64,000 nt of DNA from Mycolicibacter nonchromogenicus (lineage in GTDB: Bacteria > Actinomycetota > Actinomycetes > Mycobacteriales > Mycobacteriaceae), in assembly GCF_002101775.1 (NCBI RefSeq), contig NZ_LQPI01000039.1, positions 177,654 through 241,653 of the forward strand. Reading direction: 5' to 3'. Numbering within the stretch: the first letter of the stretch is position 1; every line of letters begins with the position of its first letter. The notes beneath the pieces are model-generated. The model was not told the DNA's origin. It was given only the letters and a program-made list of their open reading frames with translations, and did not search any database. The position numbers and the translations under genes were made by a program. Of the stretch, positions 50,074-59,863 are shown in pieces.

Positions 50074-50775
50074 CTACACCGGGTCGAACGAGGAGATCAA
50101 CCACCGGCCGTCGTGCTTCTCCAAGCCGACCTTGACGCTGCTCATCGAGTAGGAACCATCTGGCACCGCTTTGCTGATCGTGGTCTGGTTCAGGTAGATG
50201 AGCACCTCGGCCGAGCTGGGCCGCAGCGAAATGATGCCCTTGCGGACCACTGCGGCCACCGTCTGAACGTCCTTCTCCCTGGCGGCTGGGGTGACGACCT
50301 TCTGGGTGAAATCGGTGTAGTAGGACAGGAAGTCGCCGGTCAGGTGACTTTGAGCGGCGCTGAAATCCTGTTCCAGCGTTTTCGGTGAGTACGTGAGCAC
50401 GGCCACCGCCCCGTCGGCAGCCGCGGCCATCACCGCCTGCTCGGCCTCTGGTCCGAGTTGCTGGTCGGCCCGCAGAACTCCGAAGTAGAGCCAGCCGGTC
50501 AGCGCCGCGGACGCAACGAGCAGGCCGGCGAGCACCGCCGCGACCCACCGTGCGGTGGCCACGGCCGGCTTGGCCACCGGCTGCTCGGCCGCTGGCTGCT
50601 CGGCCGTCGGCTGCTCGCCCGTCGGCTGCTCGGCCGGCTGCTCGCCCGTCGGCTGCTCGGCCGGCGATTCCGCGACGGCCTCGTCTGGCACCTGCGGGGT
50701 GCCGGCATCACCGTCTGCCGTCGGCTCGTCGTCGATCGGCTCCGGGGCCACAGGTTCCTGGTCGGATTCACTCAT
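50074..50775 (-). CDS. Mce-associated membrane protein with EQP repeats
   Basis: A 233-residue protein of the Mce-associated (Mas) type. Cytoplasmic N-terminus about 75 residues long with tandem [10 protein letters not shown] repeats, one membrane helix (about 77-98), then an NTF2-like extracytoplasmic domain ending in the characteristic [12 protein letters not shown]. Mas proteins stabilise Mce complexes. It overlaps the upstream Mas gene by 4 bp and is convergent to the mce operon, unlike the usual collinear arrangement. Confidence 0.86.
   Translation of the reverse strand: MSESDQEPVAPEPIDDEPTADGDAGTPQVPDEAVAESPAEQPTGEQPAEQPTGEQPTAEQPAAEQPVAKPAVATARWVAAVLAGLLVASAALTGWLYFGVLRADQQLGPEAEQAVMAAAADGAVAVLTYSPKTLEQDFSAAQSHLTGDFLSYYTDFTQKVVTPAAREKDVQTVAAVVRKGIISLRPSSAEVLIYLNQTTISKAVPDGSYSMSSVKVGLEKHDGRWLISSFDPV
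50578..50662. repeat. Degenerate in-gene tandem repeats encoding EQP units
   Basis: Repeated GGCTGCTCGGCCG/GTCGGCTGCTCGCC units within the Mce-associated gene, encoding the [16 protein letters not shown] stretch of its cytoplasmic tail. The units are near-identical at DNA level, so length differences between strains are likely. Confidence 0.7.
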
Positions 50776-51596
50776 GCCGCGAAGTCCACCTTCGACAGTT
50801 TGACCTGGCCGCCGTCGCGGGCCAGGTGCACAAGGAGGCGCCAACTGCGGGGCTCCTCTTTGGCTCCCGCGGTATTGGTGACCTTGGTGGTCGCTGCGAC
50901 CAGCACCACCGCTTCATCGTCTGACATCGACTCCACCCCCGCGACCGCCGTGTCGACCGTGGTGACGGTTTTCGAGTCACGAGCGACCTTGGTGAAGTCG
51001 GCGACGTGGGCCTCGAAGTCCTTCTTGAACTCACCGGTCGAGTTATCGAGGATCGCCTGGACATCGTCGTCGACGGTCTCGTAGTTCAGGGTCATCAGAG
51101 TCACCACACCCTGGCGGGCGGCGGCGGCGTACTCGGCGGACTGATGTTGACGCTCCGCGACACTGCGATGGTGGACCAGCATCACCACACTGCCGGCGGT
51201 GAGTCCCCCGATGGCGAGTATGGCCACCGTCGCCGCAACCCACCGCAGCCGCTTCCAGGCGCGGATGAGCCCAGGGGGCTGGGCAGCGGCCTCGGTGGGG
51301 GCCGCTGCCGCCACATCCGGCGCCGGCTCGCCGGCGTCCGAGGCTTCGCCGGCGTCTGAAGTTTCGCCGGTGCCCGAACCTTCGCCGTCGGCCTCCACTG
51401 GGGACGCCACGGCGGGCTCCGGTTCGCCCGCGTCGGCCGACTCCTGCTGCGCCTTGAGCAGTTCCGCTCGGGCGCGGGCCAACTCCGCCGCTGCCTCGGC
51501 GGCCTTCGCCTCGGCTTCGGCCAGCGTCAGAGCATCCTTCGAAGCGCCCTTGGCGGCGTGCTTTCCGCCCGACTTCGCCGGATCACGCGAGGGCAT
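50772..51596 (-). CDS. Mce-associated membrane protein with coiled-coil N-terminus
   Basis: A 274-residue Mas-type protein. Residues about 23-52 are an Ala/Glu-rich coiled coil, followed by an acidic disordered stretch, a membrane helix (about 119-141) and an NTF2-like extracytoplasmic domain with [12 protein letters not shown]. It is the first gene of a two-gene unit with the other Mas protein, on the strand opposite to mceA-F. The role is inferred from family and context. Confidence 0.86.
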   Translation of the reverse strand: MPSRDPAKSGGKHAAKGASKDALTLAEAEAKAAEAAAELARARAELLKAQQESADAGEPEPAVASPVEADGEGSGTGETSDAGEASDAGEPAPDVAAAAPTEAAAQPPGLIRAWKRLRWVAATVAILAIGGLTAGSVVMLVHHRSVAERQHQSAEYAAAARQGVVTLMTLNYETVDDDVQAILDNSTGEFKKDFEAHVADFTKVARDSKTVTTVDTAVAGVESMSDDEAVVLVAATTKVTNTAGAKEEPRSWRLLVHLARDGGQVKLSKVDFAA

Positions 51597-51632
51597 ACGG
51601 CCTCCTGTCGTTCAGCTCAGCACCAGGGTCCC

Positions 51633-52064
51633 TCACCATGTGCGAAGCGAGCAGAGCGCCCCCTTGGTACCGGCATCGGTGGCGACCACGACGTCATCGA
51701 CGCGCAGCTCGCAGACGAAGCCCGGCGATGGCAGCTCGGGATGCATCCCGGGCAGTGACACCACCACCATGGCCCAGTCCTGCGGATCGGCCAATGTGGT
51801 TTCGAAGATCCAGGGCTGGTTGGGGCCGACCGTGACGTCCGCTCGCGGACTGTACTGGTAGGGGTTGTGACTATATTCGCCGAAGTTGGGTGGCTGAACC
51901 TCGCGGTAGTAGATGTATGCCTGCGCGGTCTGAGTCGCGCTGACCGAGTAGCGGACGCGGTGCCCCGCCGGATCGTCGGCGCCGGCTGGGGCGGCGAGAG
52001 CCAGCGCTCCGGCGCACGCCATTCCCGCCACCAGGGATGACGCGGCTACCGGCCGACCTGTCAC
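51633..52064 (-). CDS. Secreted MmpS-like protein
   Basis: A 143-residue protein starting at GTG 52064 with GGAGGGG upstream. An N-terminal hydrophobic segment ending PAGADD serves as signal or anchor. The mature domain resembles MmpS-type beta-sandwich proteins: VRYSVS near the start, a PW motif, and a late FVCELRVDDVVV with a second Cys (ALCSLR) that could form a disulfide. MmpS proteins assist MmpL transporters; no MmpL gene is here, so the assignment is tentative. A weak operator-like site lies upstream at 52129. Confidence 0.7.
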   Translation of the reverse strand: MTGRPVAASSLVAGMACAGALALAAPAGADDPAGHRVRYSVSATQTAQAYIYYREVQPPNFGEYSHNPYQYSPRADVTVGPNQPWIFETTLADPQDWAMVVVSLPGMHPELPSPGFVCELRVDDVVVATDAGTKGALCSLRTW

Positions 52065-52128
52065 GGGCCCCTCCACTGCTGCACCCGCTGGGTGGGCGCA
52101 CTGCCGAAGACTCTCATTCTTGGTGACG

Positions 52129-52143
52129 AAGAATAACATTTCC
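52129..52143. promoter_or_regulatory. Weak island-operator-like site, site 7
   Basis: AAGAAT-AAC-ATTTCC, 65 bp upstream of the MmpS-like start. The right arm ATTTCC is identical to that of site 8 at 54623, suggesting a shared degenerate variant. The left part also belongs to an ATTCTT-N7-AAGAAT inverted repeat (52116-52134). Confidence 0.25.
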
Positions 52144-52176
52144 GCCCGGCTCGGGGTGCCGAACTGTTCCCACCGG

Positions 52177-53799
52177 TCACCCCCCGGCCCCGGCCGCTGC
52201 TGCACGCCCCGCTCGGAAGCCGAACACCATGGCCGGCCCGATGGTGCCGCCTGCACCACCGTAAGCCCGGCCGGTCACTCCCGCCATCGCATTGCCCGCG
52301 GCGAACAGTCCGGGGATGGGCCGGCCGGTGACATGCAGGACTCGGCCGTCGGAGTCGGTGCGGGGCCCACCTTTGGTGCCCATCGCTCCGACCGACAGTG
52401 GAACGGCGTAGAACGGTGCGGTGTCGATGGGCCCCAAGGTGCGCCCGGCGACAGTGCTTGCCTGATCGTCACCCCAATAGCCGTCGTACGCGCTGGATCC
52501 CCGCCCGAATTCGGGATCCGATCCCGCCGCGACGCCACGGTTCCAGGCTGCCACCGTGCGGGCCAGACCTTCGGCGTCGATCCCGGTCTTGGCGGCCAGC
52601 GCGTCCAGATCGGGAGATTCGGAGAACCACTCCGGTGCATCGCCGTCGGGTGCCACACCGAGGAATCCGTACCGGCGCAGGTGCCCGGAGTCGAACACGA
52701 TCCACGCCGGATCGTTGACATATCCGCCACGCGGATCCAGGTAATGGAACGCGCCGGCCATCGAGTTGTAGTCGCAGGCCTCGTTGACGAACCGCCGCCC
52801 CGCCCGGTTGACGATGATGCTGCGCGGACGGGTGCGCTCGAGTCGCACGCTGCGGCTGCGCTGCTCGCCGGAGATGGTGTCGCCCGGGATCCGGACGATA
52901 GGAACCCACCACGCCTCGCCCATATTGGCCAAGTCCGCGCCGTGGGCCATCGCCATGCGCAGCGCGTCACCGGTGTTGTTCGGCGGTGACACCGCGCCGC
53001 GCATCGGCCCGCGCAGAAACGCCTCCACCAGACTTTCATCCCATTCGAAGCCGCCGTTGGCCAAGATGACGCCCCGCCGGGCGCGCACCCGCCGCGATGC
53101 GCCGTCGCTCTGTACCCGCACACCCGCGATGCCGTCGGCGTCGGCGATCAGCTCCACGCCGCGGGATCCGGTCTGCGGCGTGACCCCGGCGTCGAGCGCA
53201 CCGCGCAGCAGCCCAGCGATCAGCGCGGTACCGGCCACGCAGACGTCGCCCCCTGCGGTTTCCGCGATGTCGGCGTGCAGCCGGGCACGGGTCTCGGCGT
53301 CGAACCCGACGTTGCTGTAGTCGGCGGGGAACGCGGTGATCCGGTCCTGCCAGGAGCCCACGCGGGCGAGGTCGTAGGGCAGCGGACTCAGTGAGCGCCC
53401 CCCGGACGGGCGGCCGCCGGGCAGCTCCGGCTTGTAATCCGGAAAGCCGGTGGCGACTTCGAAGCGGACATCGCTGTGGGCTTCGATGAAGTCGACCATC
53501 TCCTGGCCGGTCCGCACGAACGTCGCCACCAGGGCGTCATCCATGGCACCGAAGGACTGCGCACGCAGGTAGTCCATGGCGGCCTCGACGCTCAGGTCCG
53601 GAGCGCGGTTGTGCGCCGGAATCCAGGCGATGCCACCGGAGACAGCGGTGGTGCCGCCCACGGTGTCGGATTTCTCGTAGAGGGCCACCGACGCGCCATG
53701 CACTGCCGCGGTGAGTGCGGCGGTGAGCCCGGCGCCGCCGGTGCCCAACACCGCCACGTCGACGGTCTCGTCCCAATCGCCGTGCACACCGGCTGCCAT
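52177..53799 (-). CDS. KstD-like FAD-dependent dehydrogenase 1
   Basis: A 540-residue flavoprotein of the 3-ketosteroid delta1-dehydrogenase/fumarate reductase family. N-terminal dinucleotide motif VAVLGTGGAGLTAAL (about 16-30), EKSDTVGGTTAVSGG, and the C-terminal FAD loop RAYGGAGGTIGPAMVFG with a Tyr at the position of a KstD catalytic Tyr. It would desaturate a cyclic ketone. ATG 53799 is chosen over the TTG one codon before. It follows the IclR gene by 23 bp on the same strand, so the two probably share a transcript. Confidence 0.9.
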   Translation of the reverse strand: MAAGVHGDWDETVDVAVLGTGGAGLTAALTAAVHGASVALYEKSDTVGGTTAVSGGIAWIPAHNRAPDLSVEAAMDYLRAQSFGAMDDALVATFVRTGQEMVDFIEAHSDVRFEVATGFPDYKPELPGGRPSGGRSLSPLPYDLARVGSWQDRITAFPADYSNVGFDAETRARLHADIAETAGGDVCVAGTALIAGLLRGALDAGVTPQTGSRGVELIADADGIAGVRVQSDGASRRVRARRGVILANGGFEWDESLVEAFLRGPMRGAVSPPNNTGDALRMAMAHGADLANMGEAWWVPIVRIPGDTISGEQRSRSVRLERTRPRSIIVNRAGRRFVNEACDYNSMAGAFHYLDPRGGYVNDPAWIVFDSGHLRRYGFLGVAPDGDAPEWFSESPDLDALAAKTGIDAEGLARTVAAWNRGVAAGSDPEFGRGSSAYDGYWGDDQASTVAGRTLGPIDTAPFYAVPLSVGAMGTKGGPRTDSDGRVLHVTGRPIPGLFAAGNAMAGVTGRAYGGAGGTIGPAMVFGFRAGRAAAAGAGG

Positions 53800-53822
53800 C
53801 AATTCGGTCCTCTCGGGCAGAT

Positions 53823-54524
53823 TCAGCTCAGGATCTCGGACAGTCGGCCGGCTGTGGCCAGCGCGGCGTCACGGCCGCGCAGCACCACGTCCTCGCGGTG
53901 TGAGATCAGGTTGATGCAGGTCGGCGGTGCCGGGGGGCGGCGACGAACCGGAACGGCCAGCCCGAAGGTTCCGGGCTCGATCTCGCCGTGGGTGACCACC
54001 CAACCGCGCTGCCGGGTCTGCGGGACGATGTCACGTTCGCCCGGGCGCGCGGGCATGGCTGCCAGCAGCGCGATCCCGGCGGCGCCCAGGCTGAGCGGAT
54101 GGCGGCTGCCCTCGTGGAATGCGAGCTGGTAGCCGACCTGGGTCGGGACGATGACTGCGACGGCTACCTGTTGGTCGCCCTCGGCGACCAGCAGCGACAC
54201 CGTGGTCCCGAGTTCGTCGGCGAGCGTGCGCAGAGTCGGCAGGCTCAGTTGCCGGACGTTGTTGTCGAACGAGGATCCGAGGACGGCCAATGCGGCGGCC
54301 GAGCGGTACCGGCCGTCGTCTCCCTTGGCGATCAGCCGGAAGCTGGTCAGCGTGTTCAGCAGCCGATAACTGATGGTCCGGTGCACGCCGACCCGGTCGG
54401 CCACCTGCTGCACCGTCAATCCCTCCGGTGCTGCGGCCACCGCCTGAAGAGCGGCGAGCCCGCGAGCCAGTGTCTGCGAGCCCCGCGCGGTCTCGGAAAC
54501 AGCGTCGGGCAGCAGGCTGGGCAC
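53823..54524 (-). CDS. IclR-family transcriptional regulator
   Basis: A 233-residue IclR-type regulator. The winged helix is N-terminal (VQQVADRVGVHRTISYRLLN, about 39-58) and the effector domain follows with LPTLRTLADELGTTVSLLV and GAAGIALLA. The start is GTG 54524, eight bases after AAGGAGG; a TTG one codon earlier is an alternative. It is divergent from the aromatic-ring module starting at 54664, which it likely controls; many IclR proteins regulate aromatic catabolism. Confidence 0.9.
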   Translation of the reverse strand: MPSLLPDAVSETARGSQTLARGLAALQAVAAAPEGLTVQQVADRVGVHRTISYRLLNTLTSFRLIAKGDDGRYRSAAALAVLGSSFDNNVRQLSLPTLRTLADELGTTVSLLVAEGDQQVAVAVIVPTQVGYQLAFHEGSRHPLSLGAAGIALLAAMPARPGERDIVPQTRQRGWVVTHGEIEPGTFGLAVPVRRRPPAPPTCINLISHREDVVLRGRDAALATAGRLSEILS

Positions 54525-54622
54525 CAACGGGACCTCCTTGACATCCGCCCCCACGAGAGTGATGCTCTTGAATATAACGTACATACATGTGCGATAAAAG
54601 CACGTTCGATATGCCGTAAAAC

Positions 54623-54637
54623 GAGAATGGCATTTCC
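54623..54637. promoter_or_regulatory. Island operator-like site, site 8 (degenerate)
   Basis: GAGAAT-GGC-ATTTCC, two mismatches in the right arm, flanked by C and G that extend the symmetry. It lies 26 bp before the GTG at 54664, the same offset as perfect sites 3 and 4. The 139-bp divergent gap 54525-54663 also contains ACGTACATACATGTGC, a partial palindrome that could be the IclR site. Confidence 0.45.
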
Positions 54638-54663
54638 GTACGGCTTGAGGGAAGAGGTGGGCG

Positions 54664-55527
54664 GTGCCGGAGTTCGAGAGCGTCTGGAGCGACCTCCAGG
54701 GCGTCGCGTTCGAGCAGGGCTACCTCGACGCGCGCGGCGTGCGGACTCGGTATCTGCGGGCCGGCGACCCGGGCAAGCCGGTTCTGATATTTCTGCACGG
54801 CTCGGGCGGTCACGCCGAGGCTTACGTGCGCAATCTCGCCCCACATGCCGAGCATTTTTCGACCTGGTCGGTGGACATGCTCGGTCACGGCTACACCGAC
54901 AAGCCCGGGCATCCGTTGGAGGTCGGCCACTACGTGGCGCATCTGATGGATGTGCTGGACGCGATCGGTGCGCAGACCGCCAGCATCAGCGGCGAATCGC
55001 TGGGTGGATGGGTGGCGGCGCGCGCCGCGATCGACCACCCGGAACGAGTGCACCGGCTGGTGCTCAACACCGCGGGCGGTTCGCAGGCCGACTCGGAAGT
55101 GATGCAGCGAATCGTCACGCTGTCGATGGCTGCGGTCGAAAATCCCAGCTGGGAAACGGTTCAGGCGCGTATCAAGTGGCTGATGGCCGACAAGACGAAG
55201 GACTACGACGACATCGTCGCCAGCCGGCAGCGCATCTACCGGCTGCCGGGATTCATCGACGCGATGCGCGACATCATGGCGTTGCAGGACCCGCAGATCC
55301 GAGCCCGCAATCTCTTGGGGCCGGACGAATACCGACAGATCACCGCGCCCACGCTGGTGGTCTGGACCAGTGACGACCCGACGGCCGACGTCGACGAGGG
55401 CAAGCGGATCGCCTCGATGATCCCGGGTGCCCGGTTCGAGCTGATGCCCGGCTGTGGCCACTGGCCCCAATATGAGGACCCCGAGACCTTCAACCGCCTC
55501 CACCTGGAATTCCTGTTGGAGCGCTAG
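54664..55527 (+). CDS. Alpha/beta hydrolase, meta-cleavage product hydrolase type
   Basis: A 287-residue alpha/beta-hydrolase resembling C-C bond hydrolases MhpC/Hsa[11 protein letters not shown] gives the oxyanion region, the nucleophile is in [10 protein letters not shown], the acid in TSDDPT, and the His in GCGHWPQYE near the C-terminus. It starts at GTG 54664. It is followed within 2 bp by an MhpA-like hydroxylase and then an MhpB-like dioxygenase, so hydrolysis of the ring-fission product is the expected reaction. Confidence 0.9.
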   Translation: MPEFESVWSDLQGVAFEQGYLDARGVRTRYLRAGDPGKPVLIFLHGSGGHAEAYVRNLAPHAEHFSTWSVDMLGHGYTDKPGHPLEVGHYVAHLMDVLDAIGAQTASISGESLGGWVAARAAIDHPERVHRLVLNTAGGSQADSEVMQRIVTLSMAAVENPSWETVQARIKWLMADKTKDYDDIVASRQRIYRLPGFIDAMRDIMALQDPQIRARNLLGPDEYRQITAPTLVVWTSDDPTADVDEGKRIASMIPGARFELMPGCGHWPQYEDPETFNRLHLEFLLER

Positions 55528-55528
55528 C

Positions 55529-57232
55529 GTGGCCGCGCTCAGTGATGTCGAAGTCGTCGTGGTCGGGGCGGGGCCGGTAGGTCTGACCCTGGCCAACATC
55601 CTCGGCCTGCAAGGGATTCGGACCTTGATCCTCGAGGACCGCGACACCCTCATCGACTACCCCCGGGGAGTGGGCCTCGACGACGAGTCACTGCGCACCT
55701 TCCAGGCAATCGGCCTGGTGGACGCCATACTGCCGCACACCGTGCCGAATCAGATCTTGCGGTTTTACGACGGCCGCCGGCGACTGCTGGCCGAAATGGC
55801 GCCCGCCGACGCCTGTTTCGGCTGGCCCAAACGCAACGGTTTCGTGCAGCCTCTGGTGGACGCCGAACTGCTGCGCGGCCTGGAGCGCTTCGACCACGTC
55901 CAGGTCCTGTGGGGCCGGCCGATGACCGGTTGTGTGGCTTCTGACGGCGGAGTCACGGTGAGCATCGGCGGCGAAGGGCTGGAACCCCAGACCGTGTCGG
56001 CTCGCTACGTGGTCGGTTGCGACGGCGGGCGCAGCGCCACCCGCCGTTTGATGGGGGTGTCCTTCGACGGCACCACGTCGTCCACGCGCTGGCTGGTGAT
56101 CGACATCGCCAACGACCCGCTCGGGCATCCCAACAGCGAGGTCGGCGCCGACCCGGCACGCCCGTACGCGTCGATCTCGATCGCGCACGGTATCCGCCGG
56201 TTCGAGTTCATGATTCACGCCCACGAGACCGACGAGCAGGCTGAAGCACCCGAATTCGTCGCGGCCATGCTGGCACCGTTCGTGCCGCATCCGCACGACG
56301 TCGACGTGATCCGCCACCGGGTTTACACCCACCACTCCCGGATCGCCGGTGCCTTCCGTCGCGGGCGTCTGCTGCTGGCCGGCGATGCCGCCCATCTCAT
56401 GCCGGTCTGGCAGGGTCAGGGCTACAACAGTGGCATCCGCGACGCGATGAACCTGGGCTGGAAGCTGGCCGCGGTGGTTCAGGGGAAGGCTTCGGCCACC
56501 CTGCTCGACAGTTATGACACCGAGCGGCGCAAGCACGCCCGCGCGATGATCGACCTCTCCACGATGGTCGGCAAGGTGATATCGCCGACCAACCGCCGCG
56601 TCGCCGGCCTGCGCGACCGGGTGGTCCGCGCGGCCTCGGCGGTACCGACTCTCAAACGCTACGTAATGGAGATGCGGTTCAAGCCGATGCCGCGCTACGA
56701 GCAGGGCGCGGTCGTCCATGATCAGCCACGGCGACCAGATTCCCCGACGGGAACCCTGTTCATCCAGCCTCGCGTCGACACCCGCAGTAGCACAGACCTT
56801 CTCCTCGACGACGTGATCGGCGCCGGGTTCGCCGTGTTGGCATGGAACAACAACCCCCGGGTGCTGCTCGGCGAAGACGCCTTCGCTCGGTGGTCGGCGT
56901 TGGGGACCACCTTCATCGCGGTGCGACCGTTGACCCAACTGCACTGGACCCCGCCAGGCCAGGCCGATGACCCCGCGATCACCATCGTCGGCGACCGGAC
57001 CGGCGAGCTGAAAGCCTGGTTCGACCGCCACAGCGAATCGGTGCTGTTCCTGCGCCCGGACCGCTGTATCGCCGCCGCCTGCATCGCCCAGCGCGCCCCC
57101 GAGGTGAGCGCACGACTCTTCAGTGCCTTGTCGCTCCAGCCGACGGTGCAAGGGGGTGATCGCCCCGATGGCACTGGCCCTGGTCTGCATGTCTCACAGC
57201 CCACTGCTGAATCTGCCGGGACCACCCCGTGA
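55529..57232 (+). CDS. mhpA: FAD-dependent aromatic hydroxylase, MhpA-like
   Basis: A 567-residue class A flavoprotein monooxygenase starting at GTG 55529, 1 bp after the hydrolase stop. FAD motifs: GAGPVG (13-18), [10 protein letters not shown] in the middle, and [17 protein letters not shown]. It matches the MhpA branch (3-(3-hydroxyphenyl)propionate hydroxylase) and should hydroxylate a phenol to a catechol. The last 21 codons overlap the next gene by 65 bp, giving a low-complexity tail. The symbol denotes family; the true substrate is probably larger. Confidence 0.9.
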   Translation: MAALSDVEVVVVGAGPVGLTLANILGLQGIRTLILEDRDTLIDYPRGVGLDDESLRTFQAIGLVDAILPHTVPNQILRFYDGRRRLLAEMAPADACFGWPKRNGFVQPLVDAELLRGLERFDHVQVLWGRPMTGCVASDGGVTVSIGGEGLEPQTVSARYVVGCDGGRSATRRLMGVSFDGTTSSTRWLVIDIANDPLGHPNSEVGADPARPYASISIAHGIRRFEFMIHAHETDEQAEAPEFVAAMLAPFVPHPHDVDVIRHRVYTHHSRIAGAFRRGRLLLAGDAAHLMPVWQGQGYNSGIRDAMNLGWKLAAVVQGKASATLLDSYDTERRKHARAMIDLSTMVGKVISPTNRRVAGLRDRVVRAASAVPTLKRYVMEMRFKPMPRYEQGAVVHDQPRRPDSPTGTLFIQPRVDTRSSTDLLLDDVIGAGFAVLAWNNNPRVLLGEDAFARWSALGTTFIAVRPLTQLHWTPPGQADDPAITIVGDRTGELKAWFDRHSESVLFLRPDRCIAAACIAQRAPEVSARLFSALSLQPTVQGGDRPDGTGPGLHVSQPTAESAGTTP

Positions 57233-58118
57233 GCTGATGGACGACATCGAGGCCGCGATTGCCGACGCGGCCGCGTTCGTCGCCGACTTCGACCCGCAGC
57301 TGACGGTGATCTTCGCGCCGGACCACTACAACGGGTTCTTCCTGAATCTGATGCCGGCGTTCTGCATCGGCACCGCGGCCCAGGGAATCGGTGACTATGG
57401 CACGCACCTCGGGGCGCTCGACGTTCCGGCTGACATCGCCCGCGAATGCGCGGAAGCGGTATTGGGATGCGGTGTGGACGTGTCTGTTTCGGCATCCATG
57501 GACGTCGACCATGCCGTGTCGCAGCCGCTGGAACGGTTGTTCGGCAACGCAGGTGCCTGCCCGGTGATCCCCGTCTTTGTCAACGCGGTCGCCGCCCCGC
57601 TGGGGCCGATTCACCGTGCCCGCGCGCTGGGCGCCGCGGTGGGGGAGTTCCTGGCCGGTCTGGATCAGCGGGTATTGGTGGTGGGATCGGGAGGACTCTC
57701 GCATGATCCGCCGATCCCGACGTTGGAGACCGCGCCACCGGTCACCCGGGACCGGATCCTGCACGGCACCGCCATGAGCGCCGAGCAGCGCCAGGCCCGC
57801 CAGGAGGCGGTGATCGCGGCGGCCCGCGACTTCGCTTCCGGCGCAAACAATCTCGCGCCGCTGAACCCGCAGTTCGATGAACTGTTCCTGTCGATCGTGG
57901 ACAGCGGCAGTCTTGACGACCTCAACGACTGGTCCAATACGTTCATCACCGAGTCCGGTGGTGGATCCGCCCACGAGATCCGCACCTGGGCGGCTGCTTT
58001 CGGCGCGCTCGCGACTCAAGGTCGCTACCGCATCAGCCAGCGCTACTACCGGCCGGCGCCGGAGCTGATCGCGGGCTTCGCCATCCGCGCCGCGCAGCCC
58101 ACGGAGGTGATCCGGTGA
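57168..58118 (+). CDS. mhpB: Class III extradiol ring-cleavage dioxygenase, MhpB-like
   Basis: A 316-residue LigB-superfamily extradiol dioxygenase. MSHSPLL at the N-terminus contains the first metal His, DHYNGFF (about 51-57) is conserved, and [11 protein letters not shown] and [10 protein letters not shown] carry the two catalytic/metal histidines of 2,3-dihydroxyphenylpropionate 1,2-dioxygenase. It should open a catechol ring meta to the hydroxyls. ATG 57168 lies within the hydroxylase gene (65-bp overlap), and it ends in a GTGA overlap with the KstD-like gene. Confidence 0.92.
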   Translation: MALALVCMSHSPLLNLPGPPRELMDDIEAAIADAAAFVADFDPQLTVIFAPDHYNGFFLNLMPAFCIGTAAQGIGDYGTHLGALDVPADIARECAEAVLGCGVDVSVSASMDVDHAVSQPLERLFGNAGACPVIPVFVNAVAAPLGPIHRARALGAAVGEFLAGLDQRVLVVGSGGLSHDPPIPTLETAPPVTRDRILHGTAMSAEQRQARQEAVIAAARDFASGANNLAPLNPQFDELFLSIVDSGSLDDLNDWSNTFITESGGGSAHEIRTWAAAFGALATQGRYRISQRYYRPAPELIAGFAIRAAQPTEVIR

Positions 58119-59860
58119 GCGACACACATATTGTCGACGTGCTCATCGTCGGTTCCGGTGGCGGCGGAATGACGGCGGCGTTGGCCGCCGATGCCCGCGG
58201 CCTGAGCACCCTGGTCGTGGAGAAGGCGCGGCACTTCGGCGGCTCCACCGCGCTGTCGGGCGGCGGCATCTGGGTTCCGGGGGCGCCCTCGCAACGCCGC
58301 GAAGGCTATGTGCCCGACCCCGAGGACGTCCTGACCTATCTGCGCGCGATCACCGACGGGCTGGTCAGCGATGCGCGGCTGCGGCAATACGTGGCTGCCG
58401 CGCCACGGATGATGGAGTTCTTGGAGGAGGCCAGCTCCTGGTTCGAATTCGTCTGGAAGCCCGGCTACGCCGACTACTACCCGGAGCTGCCGGGCGGCTC
58501 GGCACTGGGCAGCACCATCAACGTGCCCGCGATCGACCTGCGCAAGCTCGGCGACGAGGAACACAATCTGCTGGCCCCGCTTGCCTTGGCGCCCAAAGGG
58601 ATATGGCTGGGTCCCAAAGATCTTCGGCTCTTCTACCAAGTCCGCCAGTCATGGCGTGGCAAAGCGATCCTGGTCAAGCTGTTGTGGCGGATGTTCCGCG
58701 CGCGAGTATTCGGCGACCGGATGGCCGCCATCGGCCAGTCCCTGGCCGCGCGGCTCCGACTCGCCATGGTCGAACGGGACATACCGCTGTGGCTGGACTC
58801 ACCGATGACCGACCTGATCACCGACGACTCCGGTGCGGTGATTGGGGCGGTGGTGCAGCGCGATGGTCGGGGGCAGCGGATCCTGGCCCGCCGCGGCGTG
58901 ATCCTGGCCAGTGGCGGGTTCGACCACGACTTGGCCTGGCGCCGCCAGCATCAGCCTGTGCTGGAACATGACTGGAGCTTCGGCAACCCACTGGCCACCG
59001 GCGACGGCATCCGGGCCGGGGAGCGGGTCGGCGCAGCGACAGAACTGCTGGACGAAGCCTGGTGGTTCCCGGCGTTGTGCTGGCCCGACGGGCGCCTGCA
59101 GTTCATGCTCAACGAACGCATGATGCCGTCGCAGTTCATCGTCAACGGCAACGGCGAACGGTTCATCAACGAGGCTGCGCCCTACATGGATTTCGCGCAT
59201 GCCATGATCGCCGGACAGCAGACCGGTGTCACCCACATCCCATGCTGGCTGGTCACCGACCAACGATCCTTTCACCGTTACGTCGTCGCCGGACACCTGC
59301 CGATCCCGAAGATACCCGGCGCTCCCGTGCCGACCGGGCGCCGGATACCGCAGGCCTGGCTGGATTCCGGTGTGGTCAAAGCTGCCAACTCGTTCGAGGA
59401 GCTCGCCGGTGAGATCGGCGTCCCGCCGCAACGACTGCGCAACACGGCGCAACGGTTCAACGAGCTTGCCCGTTCCGGCCACGACGACGACTTCAACCGC
59501 GGCGACAGTGTCTACGACAACTACTACGGGGACCCGACGCTGCCCAATCCCAACCTTCACCCACTGGGTAAGCCGCCCTACTACGCGTTCCGCATCATCC
59601 TCGGCGATCTGGGCACCTCCGGCGGCCTGCGCACCGACGAGCACGCCCGGGTACTGCGCGCCGACAACTCGGTGATCGACGGTCTCTACGCGGTGGGCAA
59701 CACCTCGGCCCCGGTGATGGGCCGCAGTTATGCCGGAGCCGGAGCAACGATCGGCCCCGCGATGACCTTCGGTTACGTAGCAGCCCAACACCTTGCCGAT
59801 GTCTCGGGCCGCAATTTCTCCGCCGAAACACAGACTCCCCACCAATCGCCCAGGAGGTAA
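58115..59860 (+). CDS. KstD-like FAD-dependent dehydrogenase 2
   Basis: A 581-residue 3-ketosteroid delta1-dehydrogenase-like flavoprotein starting at GTG 58115. Motifs: [15 protein letters not shown] (9-23), [16 protein letters not shown], and [18 protein letters not shown] near the C-terminus with the Tyr-x-Gly pattern of KstD. It would introduce a double bond into a cyclic ketone and so help aromatise a ring before MhpA/MhpB action. Its place inside the ring-cleavage operon supports this. It ends 3 bp before the luciferase-like gene. Confidence 0.91.
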   Translation: MSDTHIVDVLIVGSGGGGMTAALAADARGLSTLVVEKARHFGGSTALSGGGIWVPGAPSQRREGYVPDPEDVLTYLRAITDGLVSDARLRQYVAAAPRMMEFLEEASSWFEFVWKPGYADYYPELPGGSALGSTINVPAIDLRKLGDEEHNLLAPLALAPKGIWLGPKDLRLFYQVRQSWRGKAILVKLLWRMFRARVFGDRMAAIGQSLAARLRLAMVERDIPLWLDSPMTDLITDDSGAVIGAVVQRDGRGQRILARRGVILASGGFDHDLAWRRQHQPVLEHDWSFGNPLATGDGIRAGERVGAATELLDEAWWFPALCWPDGRLQFMLNERMMPSQFIVNGNGERFINEAAPYMDFAHAMIAGQQTGVTHIPCWLVTDQRSFHRYVVAGHLPIPKIPGAPVPTGRRIPQAWLDSGVVKAANSFEELAGEIGVPPQRLRNTAQRFNELARSGHDDDFNRGDSVYDNYYGDPTLPNPNLHPLGKPPYYAFRIILGDLGTSGGLRTDEHARVLRADNSVIDGLYAVGNTSAPVMGRSYAGAGATIGPAMTFGYVAAQHLADVSGRNFSAETQTPHQSPRR

Positions 59861-59863
59861 AAC

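Noticed and set aside
4291..54637. Possibility that the palindromes are KstR or KstR2 operators
   Set aside because: Neither GAGAAT-N3-ATTCTC nor TAGCC-N4-GGCTA fits the AACnnGTT core of KstR or the CAAG-CTTG core of KstR2 as I know them.
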